From assembly GCA_963691655.1 (NCBI GenBank), contig OY829326.1:76749235-76813234 (forward strand): a DNA stretch of 64,000 bases, in the 5' to 3' direction. Below the pieces are notes generated by a model. It was not told where the DNA came from and ran no database searches. It worked only from the letters and a program-made list of their open reading frames with translations. Below, piece by piece: positions 45,139-57,330 of the stretch. Position 1 is the stretch's first letter. The number at the start of each line of letters is the position of its first letter. Position numbers and translations under genes: made by a program. This DNA is from Toxonevra muliebris. Taxonomy: Eukaryota; Arthropoda; Insecta; Diptera; Pallopteridae.

Positions 45139-45883
45139 GTACTTACTATCTGGATTTCAACAGTCGATGATTTTTACCTTAACCCTTTCATGCCCCCTGT
45201 TGCCTATAGGCATTATTTACTTTGATGTTACATAAAAAAGGTGTTTAACAAATTTTACTTGTGATAACACTAGTTTAAAGCAATTCTGATTTATGGCATT
45301 TGACAGGCATTTCTTATGTAAAATCGCGCGCTGAATCCGAAATGTATTCAAAAATTAATATTTTAAAACAGAATAGTTATCGAGATATCGCCAAATTTCT
45401 ATATTTTTAGTTTTGAATAGAGTGTTTTTACTTAATTTTCAATATCTCCGGTTTTTGTTTTAAATTTCCTATCAATTGTTTACACTACAGTTTTCAGATT
45501 TTTGGTTTAGGAACTATCTTTAAATTTAAATTTTTTTTTTTGTCTTACAATGAATTATATAAAAAAAAAAAAGAACTTAGCCCAATTCTTTTTTTTTTTT
45601 TCTTGAAAAACTTACAACTAATGTCCCTTTAATTTTTACTTGAAACGAACGTCTTTATATATCAGAATAGAAAAGAAGAAGAGGAATATTCTGAATGGCG
45701 TGTATTTAATTTATACAGTGATATCCACATCTCATCTCTAAAAAGGGAAAATATGCATACAGAATTAAATGCCAATGGAAAATTCATGAAATATTTGTAT
45801 AGTTGTGTATAACTTACCACTTTTACTATCCCAGCAAAGAAAACTATTTAACCTATTTTTTTTTTAATCGCGCTGATACGATA

Positions 45884-45925
45884 GCTCGGTCTAGGCCCTC
45901 CATGGGCTGTTGTGACATAATAGTA
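45884..45925 (+). mobile_element. 42-bp 5'-truncated SINE with its own duplication
   Basis: GATACGATA at 45875-45883 repeats exactly at 45926-45934. Between them lie 42 bp (TCTAGGCCCTCCATGGGC, then TGTTGTGACATAATAGTA) matching the 3' end of the SINE at 17457-17703. Confidence 0.75.
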
Positions 45926-47798
45926 GATACGATAATTTTTGAGGCGAAACAGAAGACCATCGTTGATAGGGCCTAACCTTAAGTCTGTTCAACTTAATAA
46001 TTAATAACAATAACTTTTCAGGTTGCAGAAGTGAATTTTTGGTGTATTGGGCATACCATTGGAGTATTCTACAAATCGACTTCATCTCTTTAGAATTGCT
46101 TTTTGGTGCTATTACTTTGGTAAGGATTTATCCAATTTCATAAATTTCTTGCTGGGACTTTAACAAATGCATGTTCGTATTTGGGAAATTATAATTCATC
46201 TTTTTGCGTCCGATATCTTCTGATAAATACTAAATAAAAAGTCAAGATATTTACAACAAATGAAAAAAATATGCCATAACTCAATAAATACCTACAAGTT
46301 GGAATCTACATACATATGCCAGTAAAGCGTTTTTGCTGACATTTTTTACACCCTTAGCTTCAGCTCCTCTATTTTATATAAACCTACAGCTGTTTTTCTT
46401 CTTTTTTTCTGTTATCATTTAAAAGCATTTGTAAAATATTTATATGTGTATACGAACACGCTGCTACCGCTATTGTTTCGCCACCACTGACCCACATATG
46501 CTCCATGTGTATGTTAGATTTATTTATTTATTTTTTTGTTGTTAAATTATTATTTGACGGGGGTGTGGCCAGTTTGTCATGGTTTCTGAACTGTTTATGT
46601 TCCACGTTAACCTTTTACGCAGCATGAAATCTTGCTGTCATATAAGTAAATATGTAGCAGCAGCAATAATCGGCTTAATAAAGTCATTGATGGTAAACAA
46701 TTTCATTAGAGTCTTTAATTGCGAAACCACACAACTTTATGGACACCTTCAAACTGCGGGGTCTCTTTTTGGTTCGTCGAATTTTGTTGTAACGCTTCCC
46801 TTGTTCTCAACAACAATTGCAGTGGTCAACATTCACAGCGTGATTTCTCTGTGAGAACAAAACAATACACGATCGTTACTATGCTACCTACTTAATTATC
46901 TAAATATTGTAGTTTTTTTTCTATTTATGAATTTGTATTCATGTATTTAGTTATGTATGTATGTGTGTTCGATATGGCGACGGCTGCAATTGGTACATCT
47001 GACAATATCAAAAATATCAAAGACTTAAAGGTAGAGCAATCAATTAAGTTTATTTCGAAAATCTTTGAACATAACAATGCGCATAAATGATGCACAGAGT
47101 TGCCACATCTTAAGACAAATTTCTTAACCTCGCTCCTCCCTCCTCTGCTTCCACTAGTGACATAGGTACAGTGAATGCTCTTAGGAGTCTACTTCGGTGT
47201 ACAATTAACCCTTTTTTGATGGCTTCTCAATTTCAATTCTAAAAATCTGAGTTAAGTTGACTCTAGAACTTTAATCATGGCGTTTGGTGAGTGACTTGTG
47301 AGGCTTCTCTGATTACATTGTCCGACATAAATCAACTTTTTCAAAAATAACAAGATTTTGAAAGTGAATTCAGAGAAAAAAAAAAAAAAATACACACGTG
47401 TCGTGACGTTTTAAAAGTTGTATCTGTTTTATATTGGGGGCGGCGTTAAAGTTAACGATTTTATTTTTACTATTTTGGTAGAATAGCTAGCTCCCAATCT
47501 TATAGTTCCAATCGTCACAAGCACGGTACTCCTAACCAATAGCATCACATTGTGAATATTGTCACTGACTTTCTGGAACGCAAAAAATTGTGAAATGCTT
47601 TGCTACAAGAACAGGATTCCCCCAAAATGCGTAAATTAACAGTAAGTTTTCACATGGCTATGCCTTTGAAGTTGTTAGTCATCGAAATAAAGTTTGAATA
47701 AGCAAAAAAAAAAAAAACAAAAAAACGATACACGAACGAGAAAAAAAACGCCCCAGCCCGCGTTTTCGCGTTTTGGTTCATATGGAGAATTTTTATTT

Positions 47799-47822
47799 CC
47801 CCCCTCCCCCCCCCCCCCCCCC
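47799..47822. repeat. Poly-C tract
   Basis: Six C, one T, then 17 C, a few bases upstream of an A tract. Unusual in this AT-rich DNA. It may also be a sequencing-sensitive site. Confidence 0.8.
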
Positions 47823-48933
47823 AAAAAAAAATGTTTCCTGTATCCGCCACTGCTGATTTCATCACCATATGTATAACTCTGTTTTGGTTTTTTCGAAAGA
47901 TATTGCCCTTTTTTACCATTAATATGGAATAAAATGATAAAAAAAAAAGAAATATTGCTCGGAAAATTTCACTATAGATCACTTAAAACTAGAAACCCCT
48001 TAATTAAGATTTGCAATAATAAATTACGGAAATAATTTTTAAAACTACGCAATCTTCTATTTTGCTATGTAAAATATATTTTTGATTTGGACTGTATTAC
48101 CAGAAGTTCGGCCTGTCTTCTCGGACCGACCACGTAAACCATTTTGAACCCGTCAGTGTGGAGTTTTATCTTAAAGCTTGATCTCATATGATTTCTTCTC
48201 TAATCTGCTCCTTTTTAGTTTGGGTATTTGGAAGTCTGTATTGAATAATTGGATGATGATTGGATGTACCTAACATTCGGCACCTATGATATCAACTTCC
48301 TATCCCGTAGTTTTTGGTAGTCTACCACCCAATATCTTTGAGTTTGTACATGAGTCTGCAATGGTTTTAGCACATACATATATACATTGTTCCATATCTA
48401 TGCATAGGTAAGTAGCAGATGAATTATCGCGTTTAAAGTGTCCGCTGTGAATGAACGCTCCTGTAATGCAATAGAAGCTGACCTTTGAATCCTACTACTT
48501 TTTTCTGATTATCTCTCTTTTCCATAACTTACCAATGATGATATCAAAAATTTTGAGCTGTTTTAGTATTAAACTTGGAATGATGTCGTTTGAAGAGTGT
48601 TAATTAATACCTAAAAATAAACTTGTAACGACTCGTCTCGGAAATGGACCATACTTATCGAGTGACCTATATATGATTACACTGTCTAAAAAAAATGAAA
48701 CAAAGGCACTGTGAAAGAATTGGAGGGTAGTGGATCTGTTTAAATTTAAACATTAAAATGTTAAAATATAAAGATGCAATAATTTTGGTTCAGAATGGGT
48801 TATCGAACATCTGGTAGCAAATTTTTTTCTCAGTGAAGCACACTGTGATGATTGTAGTAGACCTAAGTAACCGTAGTTTCAAAACAAATGGTTTCTATAA
48901 AGCCCCATGTAAATTTGGGCGTCAAAAGGTTAA

Positions 48934-50741
48934 CCAGACCCAGAAGACTTTTTCAATATCATCATCAATGATTTCTAAATTTAAAATAAAAAAAAAAGCA
49001 AGATTCATCTGGCATCACTTTATTAATTGATAGTAATATTTAGTGCGTTGTAATACAATAAATATTTTGACTATTACTTTAATTTTCAATAGAAACCATA
49101 GAATAAAAAGAAAAAACTCTATAACTAATCTAAACAAAACATTTTTCTTTGCTCTCACACAAAGCGTTCAATGTTCATCCCTGAAATGATTTCATTCTAA
49201 TGATGCCACTTCGATAAATACGCAGCCATGGCCAGATTAGGGGTTTCCGTTTCACAACAACATACAAACAAACAGACAAACGACAAGACAATGCTCGAAA
49301 TTAAATGACAGCAAGCTCATCGATTCAGAGTGTCGTCCTCGTTGCCGATGTCGTTGTTGTTGTTGTAGTCGTCCTTATTTCTATTTATGAAGATACAATA
49401 TTTATTTATTAGGCTAAATTTGTGTCTGTGTGTGTGTGTGTGTGTATGTATGTATACGAAAGTAGCAACGCAATGTAATTTCAGCATTCAGCATTGATTG
49501 GAATTGAAGCGAAAAATGAGTTCAGCTCAATACGATGCCAATCTGTGAAATCGTACAATATGCCAAGTGATAAATGATGTTGGTCCTTTTTTTTGTTCGT
49601 TGGTTGCTGTTGTTCTTCAGTTGTTACTTCTGCTGCTGGTCCTGTTTAAAAATTGCAACACTCGCACACACGCACATGTAACAAACACACATACACGCAG
49701 AAAAAAAGGACACTAAACACTTTGGAAATATAGAAAGAAAACGAGCAACGGTTTTTTGGGGGAAATGGCAAATAAATTTAAAATGTTTAAACTCAAGTTG
49801 AACAAAAACGAAAGAAAATAAAATAAAAAGAAAGGATATTGTGGCCATTTGAAAATGAACGTGGAAAAACAACAACAGCAAGGGTCTAACGCAGGACCAC
49901 CACATCATTCGCAGGAACGCACGCACCATCAGCATCAACATCAGTATCAGCAAATAATGACAACAGCAGCAACCAGGATGTGCTGCTCTTCTTTTTTTTC
50001 TCTCTGTGTTTTTGTTTTTGGAGTAACAACAGCGGGCGGTCGTCCTCTAGTGACAAATGACAAATGTATTTATTTTCATCAATGCAAACATTTCTTGTTA
50101 TTGTTGTTGGTGTTGTCGAAATTGTAATAATTTTTCAGAAATGTACTTTTTCTCTGCTGGAAGTACGTTCGCTGTCTGTGTGCGTGCGGCTGGCAATTTT
50201 CTTCTGATTTCCTTCATTATAGTGACTCAATGTTATAGTTAGTATGAGATATACAAATAATTCTTTGTTCCTGAATAGAAATAGTTTGGTATTTAGATGA
50301 TTTTAAGTGGACAGGTCATTAATTACACTATAAGATTTTTAAATTTCTCAATTCATAAATCTTTAGATTCACATTTGGAAGAGAGTTTTATGCCGTAGGC
50401 ACTGGGGCCTCAGAGGTTCAATTATGATTGGCCTTCTTGAGTTTACTTAGTCGATCAAAATTACTTAATGTAGTAGTTAAAAAGAATATTTCTCGGAACA
50501 TTTTTACTGAAGAAAGAAGAGAAGAGCCATGTCACCATAATCAATGGATAAGTCAGTGGCAGCTCAGGAAGCTTTTTGGGGCAAAGTACAAATGGAAAAC
50601 CGTCATTTTCCAATAGATGGCGCTAGTAGTAAATTCTCAAAAATGCCAGCTCAGAAACGCCAACTGGTTAGATTAGGGTTCCGTCATCTCTTCGTCATTA
50701 CATTTGTGAATTTTTATCGGCGTTATAATTTTTGTAAGTGA
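48934..50741. other. Non-coding DNA with microsatellites
   Basis: No supported gene. (GT)n at 49427-49446 and CAA/CAG runs near 49860-49970. The open frames here look like simple-repeat artefacts. Confidence 0.4.
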
Positions 50742-51375
50742 AAATGTCGAAAATTTAGCTTTAAATTTGAGAAAATCTCTGGCTGAGGTGCGTTGAATGA
50801 TTGCATAAACTTATGGTCAGGCTTCTATTAATGGAAGAACGTGTCGTGAGCAGGGACGGAAAATAACTGTTATGAAATTTTTTGTAATGGAAAACGTTCC
50901 CTTATTTTTACTTGTTTTAAAACGTTGTCTTAATTTTAAGAAATTTCTATAAATAATTATGAAATGAAAAGAAAATTATGATATAATTAAGAAATATTTT
51001 TTACGTTACGTTTTTTACGTTATAACTATTTTGAGTGAAAAATATTCAATGTTACGAAGCCGATTGTTCATGAAAATGATATGCAGCACTTTCGGTTCGT
51101 GGCCCAATCAACTTTTTGATGCCATTGTTCCCCGGTTGTTTGATATCAAAGAATGGTGATTTTGACTTACCTCCGCGTTCGCCAGATTTTACACCGCAGG
51201 ACTTTTTCCTTTGGGGCTACTTGAAGTCAATGGTTTATGTAAAAAAGCCAAGAACCTTACACGAATTTAAAGCCAATATCCGCCAGAAAATTGCCGGCAT
51301 ATCGGCCAAATCATTGGCCAAAACCATGGAAATGCGGAAAAAGAGCACATTTGGCCGTCAAGACCAAAATAAATG
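50742..51375 (+). pseudogene. Degenerate mariner-like transposase
   Basis: The N-terminal piece TYGQASINGRTCRE (about 50808) and a C-terminal piece from about 51135 (LISKNGDFDLPPRSPDFTPQ, DFFLWGYLKSMVYVKKPRTL, then NIRQKIAGISAKSLAKTME) are separated by about 200 bp of foreign AT-rich sequence starting at CAGGGACGGAAAATAAC. The middle with the first two catalytic Asp is missing. The C-terminal style (PPRSPDFTP..FFLWGYLKS) is close to the DD41D element at 54504. Confidence 0.65.
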
Positions 51376-51938
51376 ATTATTCAAATGAACATTAAAAAAA
51401 ATCTTTTTGATGTGTAAACATTTTAGCTCACGGTATGGGCAAAATTTCAAATGTGTAAAATGTAAGAATAACTGTATCGTAAGATGTAAGATAACTGTAA
51501 CGTCCAGTTCCCTTCTCGCTCACACTACTGCGCGGCATGACTGTGCTACTCTAAACAACAAAGAGAAGAAGAGAGGGAGAAATTAAAATACGAGCAGAGT
51601 TTGTTTGTTTATGTTTCGATCAATTTACTCACACATGTATGTACATACGAAAACAAAATGTGTGTGTACATTTATTCGTGGCAGAATTATTTGTTGGTGT
51701 TAAACGTGTGGAGATCGACTATACCATACAAGCAGAGAAGTCGCCGTAGCAAGCACAGGCGTTTGATAGGCTTTGCATTCGGTTGGTTAGATTGCATTAA
51801 AATTAAATATTTTTAAAATATAAAAACAATACAAAATTATAAGTAATAAGGAATTTAGGTTTCAATAAATGTATAAGCAAAATGTAGTGATAATTATAGC
51901 AAACAACGGCATTATAAAAATGTTGCTTTGTGCATTAA

Positions 51939-52118
51939 CCTTAGAAAGGCAACACTTTTTTATCTATGTAAATAGCAAATATGTTAAACAGAAAAAAACA
52001 AGCTTATTTGTTATATTGATTATTGATTATTATTTTTATTAAATGCAGTTAAGGCAAATCTCTTTGCGGTGCTTTTAAAAATTAGTGGGGTGACTGGTAA
52101 CCTGTTGCCTTTCTAAGG
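51939..52118. mobile_element. Perfect 180-bp piggyBac-type MITE
   Basis: 16-bp perfect inverted repeats CCTTAGAAAGGCAACA, flanked by TTAA at 51935-51938 and 52119-52122. Non-coding, AT-rich centre. The perfect ends suggest a recent transposition by an active piggyBac-like enzyme elsewhere. Confidence 0.92.
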
Positions 52119-52929
52119 TTAAATGCGGTTATCGTCGACTGAGAATTGATTTGGGGTATGTGTGTACAAATTCATATACCTATACGCCAAATCAAGTCTC
52201 AGGCGACGTTATGTAAAATGTTCACATCTAATAAAATTTCAAATCGACAGGAAGAAAAACTTAAATCGCGAAAAAAGAGATGGAATTACAACTGCGTATA
52301 TGCGAACATATCGTGCCCGATGCGTTCAGTAAAAGAAAAATAATGCAACTACGATTTGGAGCAATTGCAAAATATTTTTGCTATCACAACAACAAATATA
52401 TGCGATATGGAATAAAAATGTTGCATTTGCAATGGTGCAATTTGCAATTTATAGTGAATTGGGCTATTATATATAAAAGATAATGATATGTAATAAATTT
52501 TTAAGTTTATAAAAGAATTGTTTTATTATTTACCTAAGTATATAGATTATACATCAAATCCCTATATATGGCTATACATATGTGAGCTTATGTATATGGC
52601 ATTCAGTTGGTTTAACTGTTTTCACATCAATTATCTTGCGTGCCTTGCACACATCCATTGTTTTTATTAATGTTTTTTTTTCTGAAACAAATGCTTCCAC
52701 TTTAAATAACCATAATAAATATTATTTTTTTCTGAATTTATTTGAACTCTTTATTGTAGTAACTCTTTTTATACAAGGAGGAAGCATCGAAAGCCACTGG
52801 AGTTGTGAAACTTCAACACACTAAACCAACTCGATGCCAAAACTGTGTAACCCTCCTGGAGGGGGGCACCTACTGGTACTACGTAAGGAGGCCGCCGTGA
52901 ACATTAACGCTAAAGCGGCAGTCAATTGT
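52119..52929. other. Non-coding DNA
   Basis: No supported gene. A GC-richer patch at about 52850-52930 carries a GGAGGGGGG run. Confidence 0.35.
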
Positions 52930-53260
52930 CATTCTGTCAAAAAGTCTGCCTATTTTTAACCCGATATTTTCTTTTCCTCACCGGCAACGTAAAAAATTTT
53001 TCTTACAATATAAAATTACTGGTAACGTAAAATAAAATTCTCATTTGTAATACTTATCAAGCAACGGAAATCATATTTCTTATAAAATAAAAGTTACCAA
53101 CGACGTAAATAATAATTCTCTTTCGTAATACTTACCAAGCAACGTAAAAAAATATTTCTTAGTAAATAATAATTATTGTCAACGAAAAATATTTATGTTA
53201 TATTGTAGTAGTTATATTGCAACATTTTTCATGAAAAACTTATAACTGTTACGTATAATT
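52930..53260. repeat. Degenerate ~79-bp tandem repeat next to the DUF1091 gene
   Basis: Units of about 79 bp with RACGTAAA, ATTCTC, TTYGTAATACTTAYCAAGCAACG and ATTTCTTA in the same order, about 2.5 copies. The repeat ends inside what should be the first intron of the adjacent DUF1091 gene, where similarity to the paralogue at 63764-63818 begins (TAATACTAATTYTAATTTCAG). It has probably displaced exon 1. Confidence 0.55.
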
Positions 53261-53298
53261 AAGTAATTATGGTCATCTAATACTAATTCTAATTTCAG

Positions 53299-53908
53299 TC
53301 TATCAATACTATAAAATTCACAAACTTAAATTGTTCCTGTCCTCTCGCTGACTGGTGTATTGTTCATGAATGTCGTATAAAAGCGGTGAATCGTTCGATG
53401 AATGTTATCAATATAAATGGGACAATGTTAAAACCTTTTGAAAAAATTTTTGTATGATATTTCAAATTTTGTCAGCACACTAATATTATGTTGAAATTTC
53501 TCACTTTTTTACAGACTACTTTCCGTACATACAAAAAGGAAAACTCCTATCAACCTATACCAATAAGAGGTGAAGAGAATTTTTGTGGTTTCATGAAACA
53601 TCCAGGACGTCATCCTATATTAAATCTACTGAAGAACGCTTTTTTCGGCTATACAACGCTAAATCACTCTTGCCCTTATGAGGTAACTATTTATCTAAAT
53701 ATGATATATAAGATTTTGAATTAAATATTTCTTTTATTAGGGGCCATTTCTCGTAAGAAATATGCCGATATTTGGTGATTTTATCCCATCCGCTTTTTTT
53801 CCTGGAGAGTATCGTTTCGATATTGATATAAAAATGAACTCATTTGCATATACCAAGTTCCAGTTTTTTCTTGAAATTAAAGATGCGTCTTTACGAACGA
53901 AAGGATAA
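53299..53908 (+). CDS. DUF1091-family secreted protein gene, exons 2-4 (exon 1 not found)
   Basis: Three coding exons join in phase 0: 53299-53451, 53515-53682 and 53741-53908, with GT-AG introns (acceptors TTTCAG, TTTACAG, TTATTAG). The 162-residue product reads SINTIKFTNLNCSCPLADW, CIVHECRIKAVNRSMNVINI, FRTYKKENSYQPIPIRGEEN, NHSCPYEGPFLVRNM, FFPGEYRFDI. The Asn-Arg-Ser glycosylation-type site, the FCGFM Cys block and the NHSCPY motif are the DUF1091 pattern, a family of small secreted fly proteins of largely unknown role. AATAAA follows at 53927. No signal-peptide exon like that of the paralogue at 63689 is visible upstream, so this copy may be a pseudogene or use another first exon. Confidence 0.82.
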
Positions 53909-54503
53909 GTATTCAGTGTAACGTGGAATAAATCTAATAAAAGCACTGTTGGCATTCCAAATGCTCAAACAAGATTAAAAAATAAGAAACAAATAAAATA
54001 TATTTTGTCCCTTTCACTTGTATTTTTTTTTAGAAATATTTTCGAATTAGGAGATAGGTCACCACCTGTACGCCTTATACCTTACAACAATTATATGTCA
54101 GGAACTTAACGAATTTAAGATTATGGTCATCGGGTTTCAACTGTATTCCACCAGGGTCTGGGGTTCCCTGCTTCGGTATACAATTAACACACTTAGTTTC
54201 GATACCAGTTCGCTGTTGTAAGTAATGCAGAAGTTGAATAGCAGCGCATGAAAGGTGAAACCGGGGGATAATTTTATATCATTTCAATTTAAAAATATTT
54301 CAACAGTCTCAGAAACTTACGTCATGCAGCTAAGGGTTAAAAATTAGTAATTACAAAACCGGCGTCAAATGTTTGATTTATTAAGATTGATCTTTACACA
54401 TGAGTAAAACATGTACTAATATTTATTGAACTGCAACTTTTAATATTTTAAATATAGCTAAAAGTAAACGCTTAGATATAATTTTCATAGTCTACTAAAA
54501 ATA
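53909..54503. other. 3' flank of the DUF1091 gene
   Basis: Poly(A) signals at 53927 and 53936. Otherwise non-coding up to the DD41D element. Confidence 0.45.
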
Positions 54504-55779
54504 AAGGGTGTTTTTTTAGAAGTGTGGTTTTCAAGAAGAAATAAAATGCATATAATTTAATGTTATTGCCAAGAATTTAGCTTTATTATAAAGATAAGGG
54601 TTCGCCATTATGTTTTAAAAATGATTTCGGGCAAGTGGCCGCTGCGGCTGGCTCGAATAGATTCTATCCGAGAGTCCCAATTTTCGACCACTTTTTGCAG
54701 CAATTGGGGCCGTATGTCAGTAATAACGCGCCGAATATTCTCTTCCAAGGCGTCAATCGTCTCGGGCTTATCTGCGTAGACAAGCGACTTCACATAACCC
54801 CACAAAAACTAGTCCAGCGGTGTTAAATCGCACTATCTTGGAGGCCACGCCACAGGCCCACGACGCGAGATAATGCACTCACCAAAAATTTCCTTCAATA
54901 AATTGATTATTTCGTTGGCTGTATGGCATGTAGCACCGTCTTGTTAGAATCAAAGGTCGTCCACATCAACATCCTCCAATTCAGGCACGAAAAAATCATT
55001 AATCATGGCTCTATAGCGTTCCCCATTGACTGTAACATTATGGCCGGCTTCATCTTTGAAGAAATATGGACCAATGATTCCCTCTGCCCATAGAGTACAC
55101 CAAGCAGTGACTTCTTAAGGATGTAACGGCGTCTCAACAATAGCTTGTGGATTATCATCACTCCAAATGCGACAATTTTGCTTATTAACGTACCCATTCA
55201 ACCAAAAGTGAGCTTCATCGCTGAACAAAATTTTCTTGTGAAAATCGGGATCGGTGGCCATCTCGTTTTGGGCCCATTCACCGAACGTGCGACGCGCTTG
55301 ATGGTCGATCGGCTTCAATTCTTGCACGAGTTGGATTTTGTAGGCCCTCAAACCAAGATCCTTCCGCAAAATCTTCCATAAAGTGGATGGGCACAGCTCC
55401 AATTGTTGCGTGCGATGGCGGATGGACTAATTCGGGTCTTCTTCGACACTCTGCTCCACAGCAGCAATAGCGTCTTCGGTGCGCACTGTACGGCGTCTCT
55501 GAGGATGCGCATTATTCACTAGAGTAAACGTGGTTCTTCGAATTACCGACTCGGCTGGGCGATTATGTCGACCGAATATTAGACGCGGCGCGCGATGCGT
55601 CGCGCGAACCGAACCATTATTTTGATAATAAATTTGCACGATTTGCAAACGGTGTTCAGGAGTAAGTCTATTCATTATGAAATGGCAAACCAAACTGAGC
55701 ATAAATCAAGTGACACCTGTCAAAAAGACGAAAAAAGTATTGCCAGATTGAAAACCATACTTCTAAAAAAAACACCCTT
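54504..55779 (-). mobile_element. DD41D (rosa-type) transposon
   Basis: A 1276-bp element with AAGGGTGTTTTTTTAGAAGT ends that stay inverted for about 33 bp, and TA at 54502-54503 and 55780-55781. One minus-strand transposase gene fills it. Confidence 0.92.
54608..55681 (-). pseudogene. DD41D transposase pseudogene
   Basis: Reading minus: MNRLTPEHRLQIVQIYYQNN (helix-turn-helix), SVIRRTTFTLVNNAHPQRRR, TEDAIAAVEQSVEEDPN, stop, RHRTQQLELCPSTLWKILRK, DPDFHKKILFSDEAHFWLNG (first Asp), stop, EVTAWCTLWAEGIIGPYFFK, DGATCHTANEIINLLKEIFG (second Asp), WPPR, stop, CDLTPLD (third Asp), FLWGYVKSLVYADKPETID and a C-terminus ending LPEIIFKT. There are 41 residues between the second and third Asp, which defines DD41D. 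At least four stops, no clear frameshift: an old but collinear copy. Confidence 0.88.
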
Positions 55780-56689
55780 TATAAAATAGGGCCTGATTCA
55801 GAAAAATGACACCTAGAATCATTTTTCCACAAACACACACATTCATGTTCTAGACTTTCAAAAACTTTGAAAGATTAAGAACTATCACTAAGATCACTGA
55901 TGAGGAATCGTGTCGGATTCCGAAACGGCCGTCTGATTTGCCCGTCTCTGCATACACTGTTGTTGTGATGACTACACATATACGTTCTTTAAGCCTGTTA
56001 CACATTATTTACTTAAATACGTCCTGATAGACAGGACTGATAGAAACTGCAATACGGTAACAAAGCTTTTAGCTTTCACTAACACAGTTTCAAAACTTTG
56101 TATGGTAAACTTTCAGAAATAATGATAAATAAAGGCAACATGATTGAATCATTTAATTTTGTATGTCTTACTCATTCTTCCAGTGTCAAGAGACAGTAAC
56201 TAGTGCAGCAAACATTACAAGAATAAAAGAAACAAATTTCAAAGGATTGCTTGGGTGGCTCAGTTAGTAAACGCTTTTATCGACAGTCACTATGCGGAGT
56301 TTCAGCCACAGGGGCGAGTCCAGTAAAATTTCATCCACAGGACAAGTCAATATAATAAAGCAATAAATAATAAGAAAAAAAATAATGCATATACGAACCA
56401 GCTGGCCCGGCAGACGTTGTTCTGCCCTTTTTGTGAAAAAGAGAGAAAATTGAAGTTTATTTGAATGAGGGAGAATGAAGAACTTGATGTTCAAAATTGA
56501 ACGTTGTTAGAGGCAATTCAAGCTTAAAGTTCGTACATTGAAATTTTAAAAATATTTAACTTGCAGAACTGTAGGTTGAAAACAAAGAATCATTATAAAT
56601 GAAAATTAAATTTTGAAAATGAAAGCTTGCATTACTTCTGCTTTCACTATAATGATTTCATGCAAAATTTGTTAACAATAAATATATCT

Positions 56690-57100
56690 ATTTCTAGGCT
56701 GGTTCTCGAAATATTTCATTTCATAGAAATAATAGTAGAAAAAGGAATGAAAAATTAGGAGAAAATTGTTTAAAAAAAATTGTAGAAAATAGTAGTGGAA
56801 AAGGTAATGGTAAACGGAATAGAAAATAGTATTAGAAATTGTTGTAAAAAGTAGTAGAAACGGTAATAAAAAAAAGTAGTAGAATAATAATAAAACGTAC
56901 TAGTAAGAAAATAGTAAAAAAATAGTGGAAAATATTAGTAGAAATAATAGTAACAAATAGTAGTAGAAAAGACAGTAAAAAAGTACTAGAAAACATTTGT
57001 AGAAAATGTAGTAAAAAGTAGCAAAATAGCAGTGGAGTATATAAGTAGGAAAAGTAGATGAAAATAGGAAAAGAGTAAAAGAAAATACATAGAAATACAA
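56690..57100. repeat. C-depleted AGTAGAAAA-type low-complexity tract
   Basis: About 400 bp built from variants of AGTAGAAAAT and AATAGTAGAAA with almost no C on the + strand. Probably a decayed short tandem repeat. Confidence 0.6.
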
Positions 57101-57330
57101 TATGGTGCCACACCCACTAACCCAACAAACTTAAAGAATTTTTTAAATCCTTCTACTAAGATATCCCGTAATGAAAATGCAGTTTATATGGAAGGGGCCA
57201 TACCCCCTTCATCAACCCCACAAATATTTGTGCTGTAGCATAGCATTGTTAATTCACGTCGCTGTACCAAATTTCGGTACTGTGCCATAAATGATTCTTG
57301 AGATATACCCAAAAAAGTATTAGGATTTTA
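57100..57330. repeat. Degenerate repeat family (copy 2)
   Basis: Matches 765-1130: GGTGCCACACCCAC, AATGAAAATGCAGTTTATAT, then TACCAAATTTCGG with GTGCCATAAATG. Confidence 0.45.

Larger units (their letters stand above)
45183..48929. mobile_element. TTAA-bounded piggyBac-type element or expanded MITE
   Basis: The left end CCCTTTCATGCCCCC after TTAA (45179-45182) and right end, inverted, CCTTTTGACGCCC before TTAA (48930-48933), are the same family as the 519-bp MITE at 40323, including subterminal matches on both sides. The 3.7-kb interior has no piggyBac transposase that I can see. It holds a 42-bp SINE piece, simple repeats and AT-rich DNA. It may be one MITE enlarged by later insertions or two separate copies. 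Confidence 0.5.

Noticed and set aside
47650..47982. 110-codon minus-strand frame containing a poly-Gly run
   Set aside because: Produced by the poly-C tract.
49624..50242. Several overlapping frames as coding
   Set aside because: They follow CAA/CAG and T-rich simple sequence and show no domain.
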